DNA of 64,000 bases from Cristatella mucedo (GCA_009760855.2 WPIO01000037.1:3589501-3653500); one strand, 5' to 3'; positions 1 to 11,489 are shown, counted from the stretch's first letter. Translations and numbers: made by a program. The notes: generated from the sequence alone by a model not told the origin.

Positions 1-570
1 GGAGTCTAGGTGCGCGAGCGGCAACCGTAAGCTTTGCATAGTTTAAGCGCTGACGTCTGCTTAGTGGCGGCGACGCCTTCAAAGAGACGGCAACGCCTAC
101 GGACGCCTTGCGCGCACGCACCCGTAGCTGCGCAACCGCCGCGCGGAGCGACTCGCTCCGCGAGCTGCTGCCAGAGCGATGCCACCTCGCCGCCGCGTCG
201 GTCGGCCTAATTTGGCCTCGCACTGCGGAGGCGGCGTAAGTCTGCGCGCGATGCCGAGGCGGAGGGAAGGCGACGGCCAGCGAACGCGTTCGGGCTCGGC
301 GCGGCGCGACTGCCCGCTCGCTCGCGACGTGCAGCGGCTGCCCGCTCACGAGTGGGCGATCGCCGACCGACGCGTGCGCGTTCGCCCCCGGCTTGGCTTC
401 GGTCAGCGCCACATTTCCGCTCGTCGCAGGCGTCCCAGCGGCCGCCCGTCGGTGCGACGGTGGCGGCGGCGGCGGCAGCAACGATCGCACCGTCAAGCGG
501 TGAGTGCGGCGCCCTGCGCTGCACTGAAGGGAGCTCCCGTTTCACCCGGCGTGCTCGCCGCGCTTTTCTA
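1..570. other. CpG-rich stretch, no gene recognised
   Basis: The block is GC-rich with many CpG dinucleotides. Frames are open here on both strands, but their Arg/Ala/Pro-rich translations look like a product of base composition. It could be a CpG island or the 5' untranslated region of a gene. I see no motif that decides this. Confidence 0.4.
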
Positions 571-578
571 TTCTCCAT

Positions 579-663
<85 letters not shown>

Positions 664-670
664 TCTCTCT

Positions 671-742
<72 letters not shown>

Positions 743-744
743 CA

Positions 745-777
<33 letters not shown>

Positions 778-827
778 AACTCTCTCTCTGCTCTCTCTCT
801 CTGCTCTCTCTCTGTCTCTCTCTCTCT

Positions 828-870
<43 letters not shown>

Positions 871-962
871 TCTCTCTCTCTCTCTCTCTCTGCTCTCTCT
901 CTCTCTCTGCTCTCTCTCTCTCTCTGCTCTCTCTCTGCTCTCCCTCTCTGTTCTCTCTCTCT

Positions 963-1016
<54 letters not shown>

Positions 1017-1328
1017 GCTCTCTCTCTCTGCTCTCTCTCTCTGCTCTCTCTCTGCTCTCTCTCTGCTCTCTCTCTCTCTGCTCTCTCTCTGCTCTTTCTC
1101 TGCTCTCTCTCTGCTCTCTCTCTCTGCTCTCTCTCTCTGCTCTCTCTCTCTCTCTCTGCTCTCTCTCTCTGCTCTCTCTGCTATCTCTCTCTCTGCTCTC
1201 TCTGCTCTCTCTCTCTCTCCATTCTCTCTCTCTCTCTCTCTCTCTCTCCATTCTCTCTCCCTCTCTCTCTCTTTCTCTCTCTCAACTCTCTTTCTCTCTC
1301 TCAACTCTCTTTCTCTCTCTCAACTCTC
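571..1328. repeat. Long imperfect (CT)n microsatellite
   Basis: About 760 bp of CT dinucleotides on the plus strand, broken regularly by single G or A/T steps such as CTCTCTG and CTCCATTCTC. Because the steps recur, the array reads open in several frames (Ser-Leu on plus, Arg-Glu on minus). Those long frames are artefacts of the repeat and not genes. Confidence 0.97.
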
Positions 1329-1429
1329 CTGTCGCCGCGAGCGGCGGTGAGTGGTCGGATGAGCTGCCGATGCCACTATTTACCTATTCAGTCGCCTGTC
1401 ATCCGGTCACTCACCTCCTCCGGTCGTAG

Positions 1430-1675
1430 CGCGCGCTAAGAGCGGAGCACAAGCTCGAAGCTCGGGACGGAGCTCGCCGCCGTGCAGCGGCCGCATTGTG
1501 ACGCCTACGGCGGCGGCCATTGCGGTGAAGACAACGAAAACGCCAGCCAATCTTGAAAGCAGCGCGGATTGTCCGCTGGGTGGCGTCCGACGGCTGGACA
1601 AGTGCTTCCGCTTGTGCGGTGCGCCGAGCAAGGCCGTGTCGACCAACTACGAGCAATTTATCAGCGTCTTCGAGA
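1430..1675 (+). CDS. Candidate coding exon of an unidentified gene (weak)
   Basis: One plus-strand frame stays open through this block and ends at a good splice donor: exon ...TTCGAGA, then GTAAGTG from 1676. The last ~40 residues have a mixed, protein-like composition (Cys, Phe, Tyr, Asn), unlike the Arg/Ala noise around them, and include K-C-F-R-L-C-G followed by Y-E-Q-F-I-S-V-F-E. A cysteine pair followed by an I-x-V-F stretch is loosely like the start of a ZAD zinc-binding domain, but the spacing (three residues between the cysteines) is not the usual CxxC. The left boundary is arbitrary: AG acceptors are possible near 1429 and 1487, and no ATG opens the frame. No downstream exon could be linked. 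It may be spurious. Confidence 0.25.
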
Positions 1676-2244
1676 GTAAGTGCATTCACGAGAGACGCGG
1701 CAGCAGGAGGGGGTCTCGATAAATTAGACCAACTGTCGAGTCGAGCGCTTCTTTGCGCTTTTCTCCCTCTGCGGCCGCAGCTCGCGGCGGCTGCTCGTCA
1801 CGTGCTGCTCGTCACGTGCTGCTGCGAGCCAGACCGAGACAGACCGCTGCCATGTTCGACGCACGCGTACGGCAGCGAGACGATCCGCGCAGACAGGTGG
1901 AGGGTCAAAGGTCAGGCTTCCGGCCAAACGCGGGCGCTGGCTAGCATGAAGGCTGTTGCCGTATAAGAAAGAGGCCTGGAAATCTCATTGGTCTGCAGTG
2001 GCTGCTCAAATTAGGCTCCTGTTTAGAAATGGCATCGCTGTGCTCAGAGATAGCTTCATCTCGCAGCCGAGCGGTCGCAATGCTATGCGAGCGAAATTTA
2101 ACTAATGCAAACTAATTCACTCGCTGTTTTCTCGATGACATGCTATGGGGTGACAAAGCTCTTAAAAATGCCCTCCGCGAAATAGTACTATTGTCGAACA
2201 CGCGCTCAGCTCGCGATAAGGAATAACTTGGTCCACTTTCCTTT
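1676..2244. other. No gene seen; possible intron start
   Basis: CpG content falls off across this stretch. The first bases form the donor of the candidate exon to the left. A short direct repeat, GCTCGTCACGTGCTGCT-like, occurs near 1793-1820. I recognise nothing else. Confidence 0.35.
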
Positions 2245-2612
2245 CAATGTAATTTAATGTAATGTATTTCCGTCCATAACTCCACAAAGACTGTGTGGGT
2301 GTTACGCAGGAGAGTTTTGTTTAGCGTACTCACAGCCTAAGTTGCTTTCGGTACGCATTCGGTAGCCAACAGACTTCGTCACACGCAACAAATAGAAAGT
2401 GGGAAGCATAGCAAAGTCAGGTGAGCTATCAAGAAAGTGAGTAGCATGGAAGTAGCAGCTCAGTGTGAATAGATAGACCGCTGCAAGTATGAGTCGGCAG
2501 CAGGAGAGTATTTGTCGTTGCGTAAGAATCGTCGAATCGAGTTCCACAGTCTAGGACCTGCAGAGCTAAAGCTTCTGTCGCCAACGGTCTTTAAGCGGAG
2601 GAATGGAACGTA
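2245..2612 (-). mobile_element. LINE-B 3' fragment
   Basis: Reading on the minus strand, this is the end of the coding region and the 3' untranslated region of a non-LTR retrotransposon. It finishes in a tail of ATTACATTAAATTACATTG type at 2245-2272. The same sequence recurs at 48379-48640 (minus), 11490-12422 (plus) and 7918-8270 (plus). Shared landmarks are GTTACGCAGGAGAG, GTACGCATTCGGTAGCCAAC and GTCTAGGACCTGCAGA on the plus strand. It is truncated at its 5' side and has no useful open frame. Confidence 0.75.
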
Positions 2613-2616
2613 TTTA

Positions 2617-2789
2617 ATTGATAAAGATATAATTCATTTGTAAAGCGCCCTGAGAGAACTTAGTTTCTAATCAGGTGCTTCACACGTATGCCATGGGACT
2701 CGAGCCCACGACCTCGGCCATCAAATACCTTGACCTTGGTCAGGGCGAGCACCTTAAAGACTGGGTCAAACTAGCCACTAGAGCTTCTA
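2617..2789 (-). mobile_element. SINE-1 copy (tRNA-like head, LINE-A-like tail)
   Basis: On the minus strand it opens with a degenerate Pol III A-box region (TTTGACCCAGT) and a B-box region (GGTCGTGGGCTCGAGTCCC). It then runs into AAGCACCTGATTAGAAACTAAGTTCTCTCAGGGCGC, which resembles the 3' stem of LINE-A. The tail is AAATGAATTATATC. Compare the better copies at 47785 and 27388. Confidence 0.75.
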
Positions 2790-3206
2790 ATATAGACAAT
2801 ATAATTCCTTCGTATAAACTTGATTTGGATGAAAGTTATTAGAGGAAAATAGCGAGCGAAATTCCCTCGATACAAACCAAGTTCGACAAGAACCAAGTTA
2901 CAAAATCTGATTCACGAACCATTCACCAGCCACCACTGCATCCGGAATGCTACCAACGGCGAGATGTGATATCGATAAAAATGGCTTTACCGGTATGACG
3001 CTCGTTCCAGTTTTGGAGATCCTGGACTCAACTCTAGGCACCACGAGGCATTACTATCTTTGTTTCAAGCACTACACCATTCCTTTGGGATTTGTAGCAC
3101 TATTTCTACTCGACCGACGATTCAACCAATCGATCTATTTACATTCACTGAGCTATATCGAAAAACTCATTCAATTTCCTGCGACTATTCAACACGATAT
3201 CGCTTT

Positions 3207-3420
<214 letters not shown>

Positions 3421-3540
3421 AATTAATTTGCATGGTGCTCAAAGAGAGCTTAACCTCTGTCCAGGTGCCCTACATATACCGCAGGGCTCGAGCCCGCGAC
3501 CTTGGTCGTTAAAGGCGAGCACCTTACCGTGGGTCGCACC
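3421..3540 (-). mobile_element. SINE-1 copy, diverged
   Basis: On the minus strand the A-box region is degraded, the B-box is clear (AAGGTCGCGGGCTCGAGCCC), and the LINE-A-like stem follows (CACCTGGACAGAGGTTAAGC...). The Ile-Tyr frames and the end of a 204-residue minus-strand frame at 3439-4053 run through it, which argues against those frames being genes. Confidence 0.7.
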
Positions 3541-4440
3541 AGAACGAAGGTCACACCAGGTCCGCTGACGAAGGAGAGGAATGCGTGGCCGCGCGCGGCG
3601 AACTCTTTCCTCGCTCGTCACGCGCCGGGGGTCACGCGTCTCGGCTTGAAGCGAGCCTACGCCAGCAGCCGGCGCGTTGGCGGCCACGCGAGCTGCTGCC
3701 GCAGCAGCAGCAGCGGCCGCGCCGCCGGCGAGCTCTGACAGCGGCGACACGCCATTTCGCCACGCCTCCACCGCTCCAGCGCTCCCGATCAAGCCGGGAC
3801 TTCCGGTCACGGTCGTGGCTGGCTGGAGGCCGTCGCCTTGGCTCCGCCGTGGAGACAACTTCACGCGGCTGTCAGCGACGACGGCGGTTCGCAGGGTGGA
3901 GGTGCCGGTCGCCGGCGGTGGCGGCGGCGGCGGGCGGAGGCCGATCGTCGGCCTCGAGTTGATGAAACTGGAACGCGGCATGGCCGCGCCGGCGCCGGCG
4001 GCGAAAACCGCCAGCGCCGGCGCCAAGAAGAGGACATACCTCTGCTTCCACAAGCTGGGACGGCCGCCGTAGCCGCAGGTAGAGTCTAGCTCCGCGCGTC
4101 GCGCGCGCCGCGCCGGCGGCTTCCGTCAGTCACGCCCTGAGCCTCGATCGCTTCGCTCTCGCGCGCGCGCGCGCGCGCCATCTTTGCGCCGCATTTGCCG
4201 CGCGTGCACGCGCGCGCGCTTCGCGTCGCTGTCAGCCGTCAGCAGCTCGACGTTCGCTGCGCGCGGCGTCGCACAGCCGGTCGCGCGCGCCCACGCGCGC
4301 CCTCTTTCGGCGTGATGGCTGTCGCTAAGCAACCCCCGGCCGGGCGCACGCGACTGACACCCTGTTGCAGCCTAGCAAGAGAGGCGCGATATGTTGAAAG
4401 ACGCCGATGCGTGTGTGGACTCTTAGCGTTAGCGTTTCGC
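3541..4440. other. CpG-rich block, no gene recognised
   Basis: Very CpG-rich, with runs of GCA/GCC around 3690-3720 and GGCGGC around 3915. Open frames occur on both strands (for example 3677-4072 plus and 3439-4053 minus). The plus frames carry Ala- and Arg-rich tracts, and one leads towards GCCGCAG|GTAGAG at 4078, a possible splice donor. No family is recognisable. A promoter or 5' exon is possible but not shown. Confidence 0.35.
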
Positions 4441-4794
4441 TAGCGTCATATATATATTACGTCGGCTGCCGTAAGGCTGGCTACCGTTGCTTCTAGTCAG
4501 CGGCGTCGATCGAACGCTTGAGCACGAGCAGCTTGCAGTACATAAGGACGATGAGGATGACAGGCGTCGACTAAATATCATGGCCAAACCGCTGCATTCT
4601 TGGGCACCCACGTGACCATATATTTGCGGCCCCAGTCGCGTCATCTCGCCCTAATAAGAATCCACAAAAGCGGCCGTCGTCAGGCCTAGAGATCTGCAAA
4701 ACGTATCGTTGCCAACAAGTAAAGCCGCGAGAATTGCTTTCGCAAACTAAACAGGCAGATTAATTCTAAAAATAAAATAGGTTAGCCACTTTAG
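4441..4794. other. No gene seen
   Basis: Mixed-composition DNA between a CpG-rich block and a SINE fragment. I see no repeat I can match and no convincing open frame. Confidence 0.3.
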
Positions 4795-4930
4795 TAGCTT
4801 CGTTTGTAAAGCGACATAAGAGCTTTTACCAACTATGGCAGCCACTGGCAATAAAAAAATCGCTCACTGCAAGACTCGAACCCCCGATCGCAGGTCACGA
4901 AGAGCGAGCATCTTACCACTGGTGCTAAGA
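4795..4930 (-). mobile_element. SINE-2 copy, diverged
   Basis: On the minus strand, a B-box-like GGGGGTTCGAGTCTTGC follows a degenerate A-box region. Then comes the SINE-2 body (GTGAGCGAT, TTATTGCCA, AAGCTCTTATGTCGCTTTAC). Compare the full copies at 20075 and 45175. Confidence 0.6.
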
Positions 4931-5064
4931 GCTGATGCGAAGCGGCTCGCTCGCGCTCGCTCGATCGGTCCGCAGCGCGGAAGCCTCGCTCAGCGCGGAG
5001 GCGCGGAACTTCTGTGCGCCGGCGGCCGGCCGGGCGGTGGTGGCGGCCACGGCCGAGCCTCGCC

Positions 5065-5524
5065 GCCGCTGCCGCCGCTGCCGCCGCTGCCGCCGCTGCC
5101 GCCGCTGCCGCCGCTGCCGCCGCTGCCGCCGCTGCCGCCGCTGCCGCCGCTGCCGCCGCTGCCGCCGCTGCCGCCGCTGCCGCCGCTGCCGCCGCTGCCG
5201 CCGCTGCCGCCGCTGCCGCCGCTGCCGCCGCTGCCGCTGCCGCCGCTGCCGCCGCGCCGCCGCTGCCGCCGCTGCCGCCGCTGCCGCCGCTGCCGCCGCT
5301 GCCGCCGCTGCCGCCGCTGCCGCCGCTGCCGCCGCTGCCGCCCCTGCCGCCGCTGCCGCCGCTGCCGCCGCTGCCGCCGCTGCCGCCGCTGCCGCCGCTG
5401 CCGCCGCTGCCGCCGCTGCCGCCGCTGCCGCCGCTGCCGCCGCTGCCGCCGCTGCCGCCGCTGCCGCCGCTGCCGCCGCTGCCGCCGCTGCCGCCGCTGC
5501 CGCCGCTGCCGCCGCTGCCGCCGC
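5065..5524. repeat. (GCCGCT)n hexanucleotide array
   Basis: About 75 near-perfect units of GCCGCT, interrupted only near 5233-5262 and at 5340. All six frames stay open through it, giving Pro-Leu-Pro, poly-Ala and Cys-Arg-Arg on plus, and Gly-Gly-Ser, poly-Ala and Gln-Arg-Arg on minus. The several long open frames here are therefore produced by the repeat. It lies in a CpG-rich block and could be an untranslated or promoter-proximal repeat. Confidence 0.97.
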
Positions 5525-6900
5525 GGCACCGCCCGGCGCTAGCGCCACGCGTATCGACGGACGAACGCTCGAGCCAGGACGTCGAGTGCATTCGCACTCG
5601 AACAAAGCAAACGATTAAAGGCAGTCTGCGCGAAACTGCGAAGGTCTGTCGAGCGCTCGCTGCCGCATTCCCAATGCGCCAGCCGCTACCGCGAGGACGC
5701 GACGCGCAGCGACAGCGAATCAGCCGGAAGAAGAGCGCGAGCATCTCGGGAAGTCGGTTTCCGGCGCTTTCAAAGAGCGCTCGCAGCTGTCGCTCTTTTC
5801 CTCGCAACGACCGCGCGCCGGCCGCATTTCGCCGGCTTCGCGGTCGGTTGGTCTCGCCTCCGCTCTCGGCGGCTCCGCTCAGCGGTCGCCGGAAGCTTGC
5901 GCTCCGGCGCCCGCCGCGGCGCGAGCGCGGCGGGCGCTTCGTGGCGGCTTCGCTTCTTCTGCGCTCGTCCGCGGCTCGTTCAGCTGAACGACAGGCGAAA
6001 TTGATTTCTCGCAAGCCGCCCGCTCGGCGCGTCGTAGCCTCGGCGTGATCGAAGGAAGGAAGACCAAGGCGATCGGCGCACGGACCGGCCTCCGGTGACG
6101 GCGGGCGCGGAGTTCGCGAGAGTTCGCGAGAGCGGCTCGCGTCGAGCGGCTGCTGCCTGCCGCGCACGAGCTCGTCGAATAAGCGCGACGCTCGCGAGCC
6201 TCGACACCTCGAGGCGGCGCCGCCGCCGCCGCTCACCAGACTGTCGCCACGCCGACACGATGCCTGGAGCGGCCATCTTGAGGCGGCAGACGTGAAATGG
6301 CGACGGGTCGTCGCAGCGGTCGGTGCGCTTCGACTCGGCTCGTTAAAATTACGGACGAGGAGCGCCGGGAAGCTCGCGCGAGGTTTCCTTTAAGGTTTTG
6401 CGAGGTTTCCTCATTCGCTTAAGGCGGCAGAGAGTGGAGAGCATTTTCGCCGACTCCTCGCATCTAGCGGCGCATCGGCGCAGGTAAGCCTCAGCCCGTC
6501 GCCGGCGCCCGTCACCCGCTGGCGGCTCGTTCGGTCGCAACGCGTCCAGCGCCGCAGCTGGAGCGACAGGACGGACGTACGCTTTCATCTATGTTTAGAT
6601 CGCGTTTCAGCGCCGCAATTTGCGCGAGGCTGGCGCAGAGCAGCGGTTCGAGTTGGGCGCCCGCGCGCGCGCGCGCCAAGCGACGTCTTTTCAGGCCGCG
6701 CTGGAGCGCGTTCATTTTTCTTCACCTTTAGGACACGACGTTGGGGTCCAGGTGACGGCCAAGGACCTGCGCGATCGTGAGGTTTTTGTCGAAAGCAATT
6801 CGTCTACATTTCGACTCGCTGCCTGCCGCGACTGCGCCGACGACGCCGGCCCTACAGCTAAGCGATCTCTATAGCGTTGCTGCACTAGGATTGCTAATTG
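5525..6900. other. CpG-rich block with a consensus-like splice donor
   Basis: GC- and CpG-rich throughout. CAG|GTAAGC at 6481-6489 on the plus strand matches the animal 5' splice-site consensus. The upstream ~130 bp (from about 6349) has stops in the relevant frames, so if real it would end a noncoding first exon. I see no downstream exon to pair with it. Frames here are Arg/Ala-rich noise. Confidence 0.3.
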
Positions 6901-7917
6901 GGACGTGGATTGTTCTCATTTGAAAGTGACGCGCGCGTCTAACGCTATTGGTCGCCGATGGACACGAGATATTTTGGCGCCAGCGAGAGAGACCAGTCGA
7001 GTCTAGCGAGCTGTCGCTTCGTCTTGAAATGTGCACCTCGCCAAAGCGTCTAATGACTATCGTGACTCGCGACGACCTTGACTCGAGGCGGCAGCGAGGC
7101 TGCTCGTGAGGAGGCAGCTGCTGCACTTGCGCGCGAGAGAGTTACGCATCTCGTCTTCTCCTGCTTCCTGCTCGCCGGAAGGAAGGAAACTATTAAAGTT
7201 CATTCGTTCGTCGGCCGCTATCTTTGAAACTATGCGCAAGCAATAAACAAGGTCGAAGGAAAGTCGCTGCGCGACCCCGCAGCTTTCGCTATCGACCCCT
7301 CATCCTGGGAATAGGAGGGAAGCTGACAGCTAGGACCGCAGCGGACAGAATGTTGGCCAGGCGACGGCAGCGCCGCCTAACATACGCGCGGGCCGCGAAG
7401 CGGCCAGCAGCGGCTGAGGCCCAGGACGTAATTGGCTCGTCACGTGCCTGCGCGCGCGATCGGCTTACCGCCTGCCGACACTTGACGCGCTTGCCAATGA
7501 CGAGCGCTCAATGATAAGAGAATCGTCTCCAAGCGCTAACTGAGTAGTTGACATGCGCCCGCTGGTGCTGTCATCTCGGTGCCAGGTGACGCAATACGCA
7601 AACTCGTGCTCTGCACGCGACGCGGCCGCGTCGGTTGACAACAAGTGTCACAGGGGCTGAGTTCCCGAGGCTCGCCGATGGCGGCTAGAATCGAAGCCCG
7701 ACGCCGGTGGCCACTCGAGCGCTGCTTCGCGAGTAGCCATTTTGTCAAAATGCGGGTCACCGACGTGCGGCGCTCGTGACGCACAGCTTTTAGGACTCCG
7801 GCAGCTATCACGTTTCTCAATAGAAGCAAGTACTTTCGAATTTGCTGACTGCTGATTAAGATGCGCTTCCGCGCACATGGGCCCGCTCATAAGCCAGTAG
7901 CTCAATCGCCTTTTTTA
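6901..7917. other. No gene recognised
   Basis: Moderately GC-rich, non-repetitive DNA with short overlapping frames on both strands. None shows a recognisable domain. Confidence 0.3.
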
Positions 7918-8270
7918 GCGACGCACGACGCTGAAAGACTGAAGCTTTTGCTCTGCGGGTCCTAGAATGAGGAACTCTCTTCCAAAATGCATAAGTAACG
8001 AAATATACTTTCCGGCTGCCTAATGTGGCGCATTATTTACAGCCGTCCGGAGCCGCCATGTTCGTGCTACTCACTTTCTCGGCTCTGCCCGCGTGACTCA
8101 GCGTGGCTTCTCACTTTCAATTTCCTTTGTAGTGTGGCACGAAGTCTGTTGGCTAGCGCATGCGTGCCGAAAGCAGCTGAGACTGCGAGTGTGCTTTCGA
8201 AGACTCTCATGCGCGATACCCACTTAGTATGCACGGCTTTGTGGGGTTACAGACGGAGATACATAAATAG
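7918..8270 (+). mobile_element. LINE-B 3' fragment, diverged
   Basis: On the plus strand, landmarks of the LINE-B terminus appear in order: GCGGGTCCTAGA...GGAACTC near 7955, TTGGCTAGCGCATGCG near 8150, and GTTACAGACGGAGATACATA near 8247-8266, which is its 3' end. Intervening parts have decayed or been deleted. It matches the longer copy at 11490-12422 in the same orientation. Confidence 0.6.
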
Positions 8271-8372
8271 ATGACATAGTCACTCGACACTCTAACGAAT
8301 CGTGGTGTCGGAGGTCGCTCTTTCAGAGCAGCTATCCGCGGCTATAACGCACCTTCCCGCAAGTTACACCTT

Positions 8373-8480
8373 CAATAATAATAATAACAATAATGCACTT
8401 GATAAAGCGCCCTCAGAGAACTTAATCTCTCTCTAGGCACTTTACATTTGCTTCAAAGGGAAATGCAATTGAATGGTGAG
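8373..8480 (-). mobile_element. LINE-A 3' tail
   Basis: On the minus strand, GCAAATGTAAAGTGCCTAGA..., then AAGTTCTCTGAGGGCGC, then TTTATCAAGTGCATTATTG and (ATT)n. This is the conserved terminal stem and tail of LINE-A. Only about 100 bp is present, so it is strongly 5'-truncated. Confidence 0.85.
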
Positions 8481-9451
8481 TAGCTGTATCGTTTCCGTAT
8501 ACGATGTTCGCAAAAACTTCGGTTTTGGGAAGAATTCTGCAACGAACACGAACGCACGTTAGAGCGCTCTATGTCAGGAGACTTTCAGTTCAATGAAATC
8601 TCGAATCACTCTAATTTACCGCAGCGTAGGCAAACGGCAAACAAAACTACGCCTTGCGACCACCTCTGACGCGCTTGACAGACATTAGACTACTTCCGGT
8701 CAATTGTCCCACGAATTGGTAGCGTATGCCCAAGTAAGAATGTCAACGTCGCAAAGACCGCGAGCGAACCCACGAGGATAGGCATTTCCGCATTGAACGT
8801 AACGCGCGATCGCAGGGCTTCGCGGATTTGCTGGCTTTATCTCCTCTTGCCTCGATGTCGCGCCCTTCGTACCGTTTACTGCCTCGCCGCTCAGCAGACG
8901 CCGTAGCCAGCCAGCCAGCCAGCCGCCCGTTCTCGCTCCACAAGGCGCCATACGAGGGCGCCGACATTGCGCCCGGGCGTCGTTCGACCGATCCGGTTTT
9001 ACCCCGGTCGACCCACTGCGCCAGCAGCGCGCCGCAGCTGCCGCTGCCGCCGCCGCCGCCGCCCGTCCATTTCGCGAGCCGGGCACCTCGGCACCTGCCG
9101 CTCGGCACCTGCCGCTGAATGTCGGCCGCTCCTTTCAATCCGACGGCGTGCGACGGTCTACATGTCGAGGCCTAGGACCGAAGCCGCAAGCTCATAGAGA
9201 CCGCAGCCAGCGCGTTAGCTAATGATGGCCGAGGCAGACGAACCTCGGCACTCTTTACGCCCATCCTGCCCGCCGGCGGCGGCGGCGGCGGCGGCAGCAG
9301 CAGCTGCGGCGACTTCGCCCGTGACCGCTGCCGACGCGGCGAATAATGCTTTTCGCACGTGCTCAGCAGACAGGGGTGCAGTCGGCTGGAATGCAGGTGC
9401 TCCGGAAGGTGTCCGCTACTCGCTGATACTGCCCGAGCGTCGACTAATTGC
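8481..9451. other. CpG-rich DNA, no gene recognised
   Basis: Becomes CpG-rich from about 8690. Contains a short CAGC tandem near 8910 and GCC/GGC runs near 9045 and 9275. Overlapping Arg/Pro-rich frames occur on both strands with no recognisable family. Confidence 0.3.

Positions 9452-9547
<96 letters not shown>
9452..9547. repeat. (CCG)n trinucleotide array
   Basis: About 32 uninterrupted CCG units in a CpG-rich block. Open frames across it give poly-Arg, poly-Pro and poly-Gly only. Confidence 0.97.
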
Positions 9548-10881
9548 ACGACGAGGTGCCAGCGACGCGATGCACGTGCCCCTGAAAGAGAGCGTCTCTG
9601 ACTCGGGGAAAAATGCTCTCCTGTTGGCTCGCCGTCGCTGCCCGCCGGCTCGTGCCGTCGCCGGCGGGCGCTCGCTTGCGCTCTCAGCGCGCGCGCGCGC
9701 GCGCGGAGCGTCCGTCGGCGGCTCGCAGCCAGCCGAACCTGGGCCAAGGCCGAACCGCGGGGGGGGGGGGCCGAGCGAGAGCGTCGAGCGACGCGAGCGT
9801 TTCTTAGCGACGAGCGCCGACGCTGACCGATGGCGGATTCGGCGCCGCTCCGACGGCCTACCCTTTCCCCACCCGCAGCGAGCGAGTTGCGCCGCCGCCA
9901 CCTCCGCCCGATGCGGAAAACATTCGGGCCCGCATCAGGCTGACTGGCTGGCTGGCTGCTGGTGCTGCGGGGGGGGGGGCGCGCCTCGGGCTGTCAGAGG
10001 CTCGCGAGATGCCGCGCCATCTCGCGGGCGATCTAGTACGATCTAGTATCTCAATCTAGTACGTCGCATCTTGGAGACTGTCGCAGCAAGCGTTGCTTTC
10101 GGGTCCGCGCGAGGTCCGTCCTTTTTCGTGCGCGCTGACGCGCTGCTGCTGCTGCTGCTGTTGCTGCTGTGCATGCATGCTATCGCTGGCGATGTCGACA
10201 CGCTTGCCTTACGGTGCACGTGTCAAGTGCCCAGGAAGAGGATCGCGGTATCCGAGGATGCGATACGAATGTAATGTTCTTACTATCATCACCATTGCCG
10301 CACTGAGCGGCTCGAATGATTAAAAGACGACGGCCCGTCGCGCTCGGCAACTCTCGAGAAAAAGGCTCCATTCGAAAAACTGCACGACGGAGGCGTTATG
10401 CGGCGGCGCCTCGGCGTCGGCGAGCGGCTAGCGAATGCGGCTGAGCGTGAGCGTGAGCGTGAGGTTTCCGCAGCCGCCGCCACTGGTGTCAACTGGCCGC
10501 CTCAGCGTTTGCAGCGCTTGCATCTTCTCGAACCTTAAGTTAAGAGCTGCGTTTCTGCGCCCCGGTCGTTTACATATTTCTCCATTACCTTGACACTGCT
10601 TAGGGCAGGTCCCTGGTCGAGCTATGCCCTAAAGGCGGCTCTCAGTGAGCGGAAGACGCAAGGCTTGACGACCAATACTGAGCCGCGCTCCGCCAGCGTC
10701 CGCTGAAGCGCGCCGGGCTCGGTGCGGCTGGTTCTGCGCGACTTTTGACTGTCAGCCCAGGGACGAGGGGCTCGCTCTCCACGACCCAGATCGAGGGCTC
10801 GAGTCTTGCACCGAACCGGATCCTGTATTGCTCACCGCCAGCGTTGGTAATAGCCGCCGCCGAGGCTCCGAAGCAGCTATG
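9548..10881. other. CpG-rich to mixed DNA, no gene recognised
   Basis: Carries G runs (near 9760 and 9969), a (GCT)n stretch at about 10140-10170, and tandem TCTAGTACGATCTAGTA near 10030-10060. A tandem GTGAGC motif lies at about 10447-10462. No coding feature is recognisable. Confidence 0.3.
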
Positions 10882-11365
10882 TACCGTATTTTACCGTGTT
10901 GAGGCTGACCCCGACGTATAAGCCCCCCAAATTAAATTTTTAAATTACCTCTTTAGGGACAGAAATACTATTATTCACTAACTGGAAGAACTGAACGCTA
11001 TCAAGACTCATAGTAATCACTCGTGTCACAATCACAATCACCTCTGCATCAGGAATAGTGGCGCTACCCTCTCCATCTTCCTCTTTCACGTCACAGGCTT
11101 GAAATTTGGTGGAGACTCGGCGCCTTCATTGTCACGTGATCACTCTCTTCGTAGAATGCGTCGTCTTCCGTCTCCATCCGTTGCATTTGAAATGCCACAA
11201 ATGCATTCAAAATGCATCCAAATACCGGAAGTGCATTCAAAGCAGTTGGATTGCTTAGCGCAATATTAAAGCAAAAAAATTAACATCCCATGTATAAGTC
11301 CCTCTCCATGGTGTGACCCCACATTTTGAAAAAAGGGGCTTTTACACGCTAAATGAGGCTGTTTA
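10882..11365 (-). mobile_element. pogo/Tigger-like DNA transposon, internally deleted
   Basis: The plus-strand block AACGCTATCAAGACTCATAG, then TCACAGGCTTGAAATTTGGT, is the reverse complement of the C-terminal coding region of the transposase relics at 25.2-26.2 kb (plus) and 57.05-57.6 kb (minus). Here it is followed directly by non-coding DNA. The left edge (TACCGTATTTTACCGTGTT...GACGTATAAGCCCCCC) and the right part (CATGTATAAGTCCC..., GGGGCTTTTACACGC) look like imperfect inverted termini. I infer a MITE-like deletion derivative of the same family. Exact ends and the TA target duplication are uncertain. Confidence 0.55.
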
Positions 11366-11489
11366 ATCGCCAAATATTTTTTAAGGAAAAATATATGGTT
11401 GATGGACATTCTAGGAAGAGTGTCTGGATGAAGGCACCAATGAGATAAAACGGAACTTCTACTATAGGATAACTCAGGCGCGTGACTGG

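Noticed and set aside
179-1429. Very long Ser-Leu (plus) and Arg-Glu (minus) open frames
   Set aside because: They are translations of the (CT)n/(GA)n array. The frames stay open only because the repeat contains no stops.
3439-4053. 204-residue minus-strand frame starting with a hydrophobic, signal-like stretch
   Set aside because: Its C-terminal third is SINE-1 sequence and the middle is Ala/Pro-rich noise. There is no family match.
4833-6236. 467-residue minus-strand frame with long Gly-Gly-Ser and poly-Ala tracts, and its plus-strand counterparts
   Set aside because: All six frames are open across the (GCCGCT)n array, and the flanking parts are Arg/Ala-rich CpG noise. The left end lies in a SINE-2.
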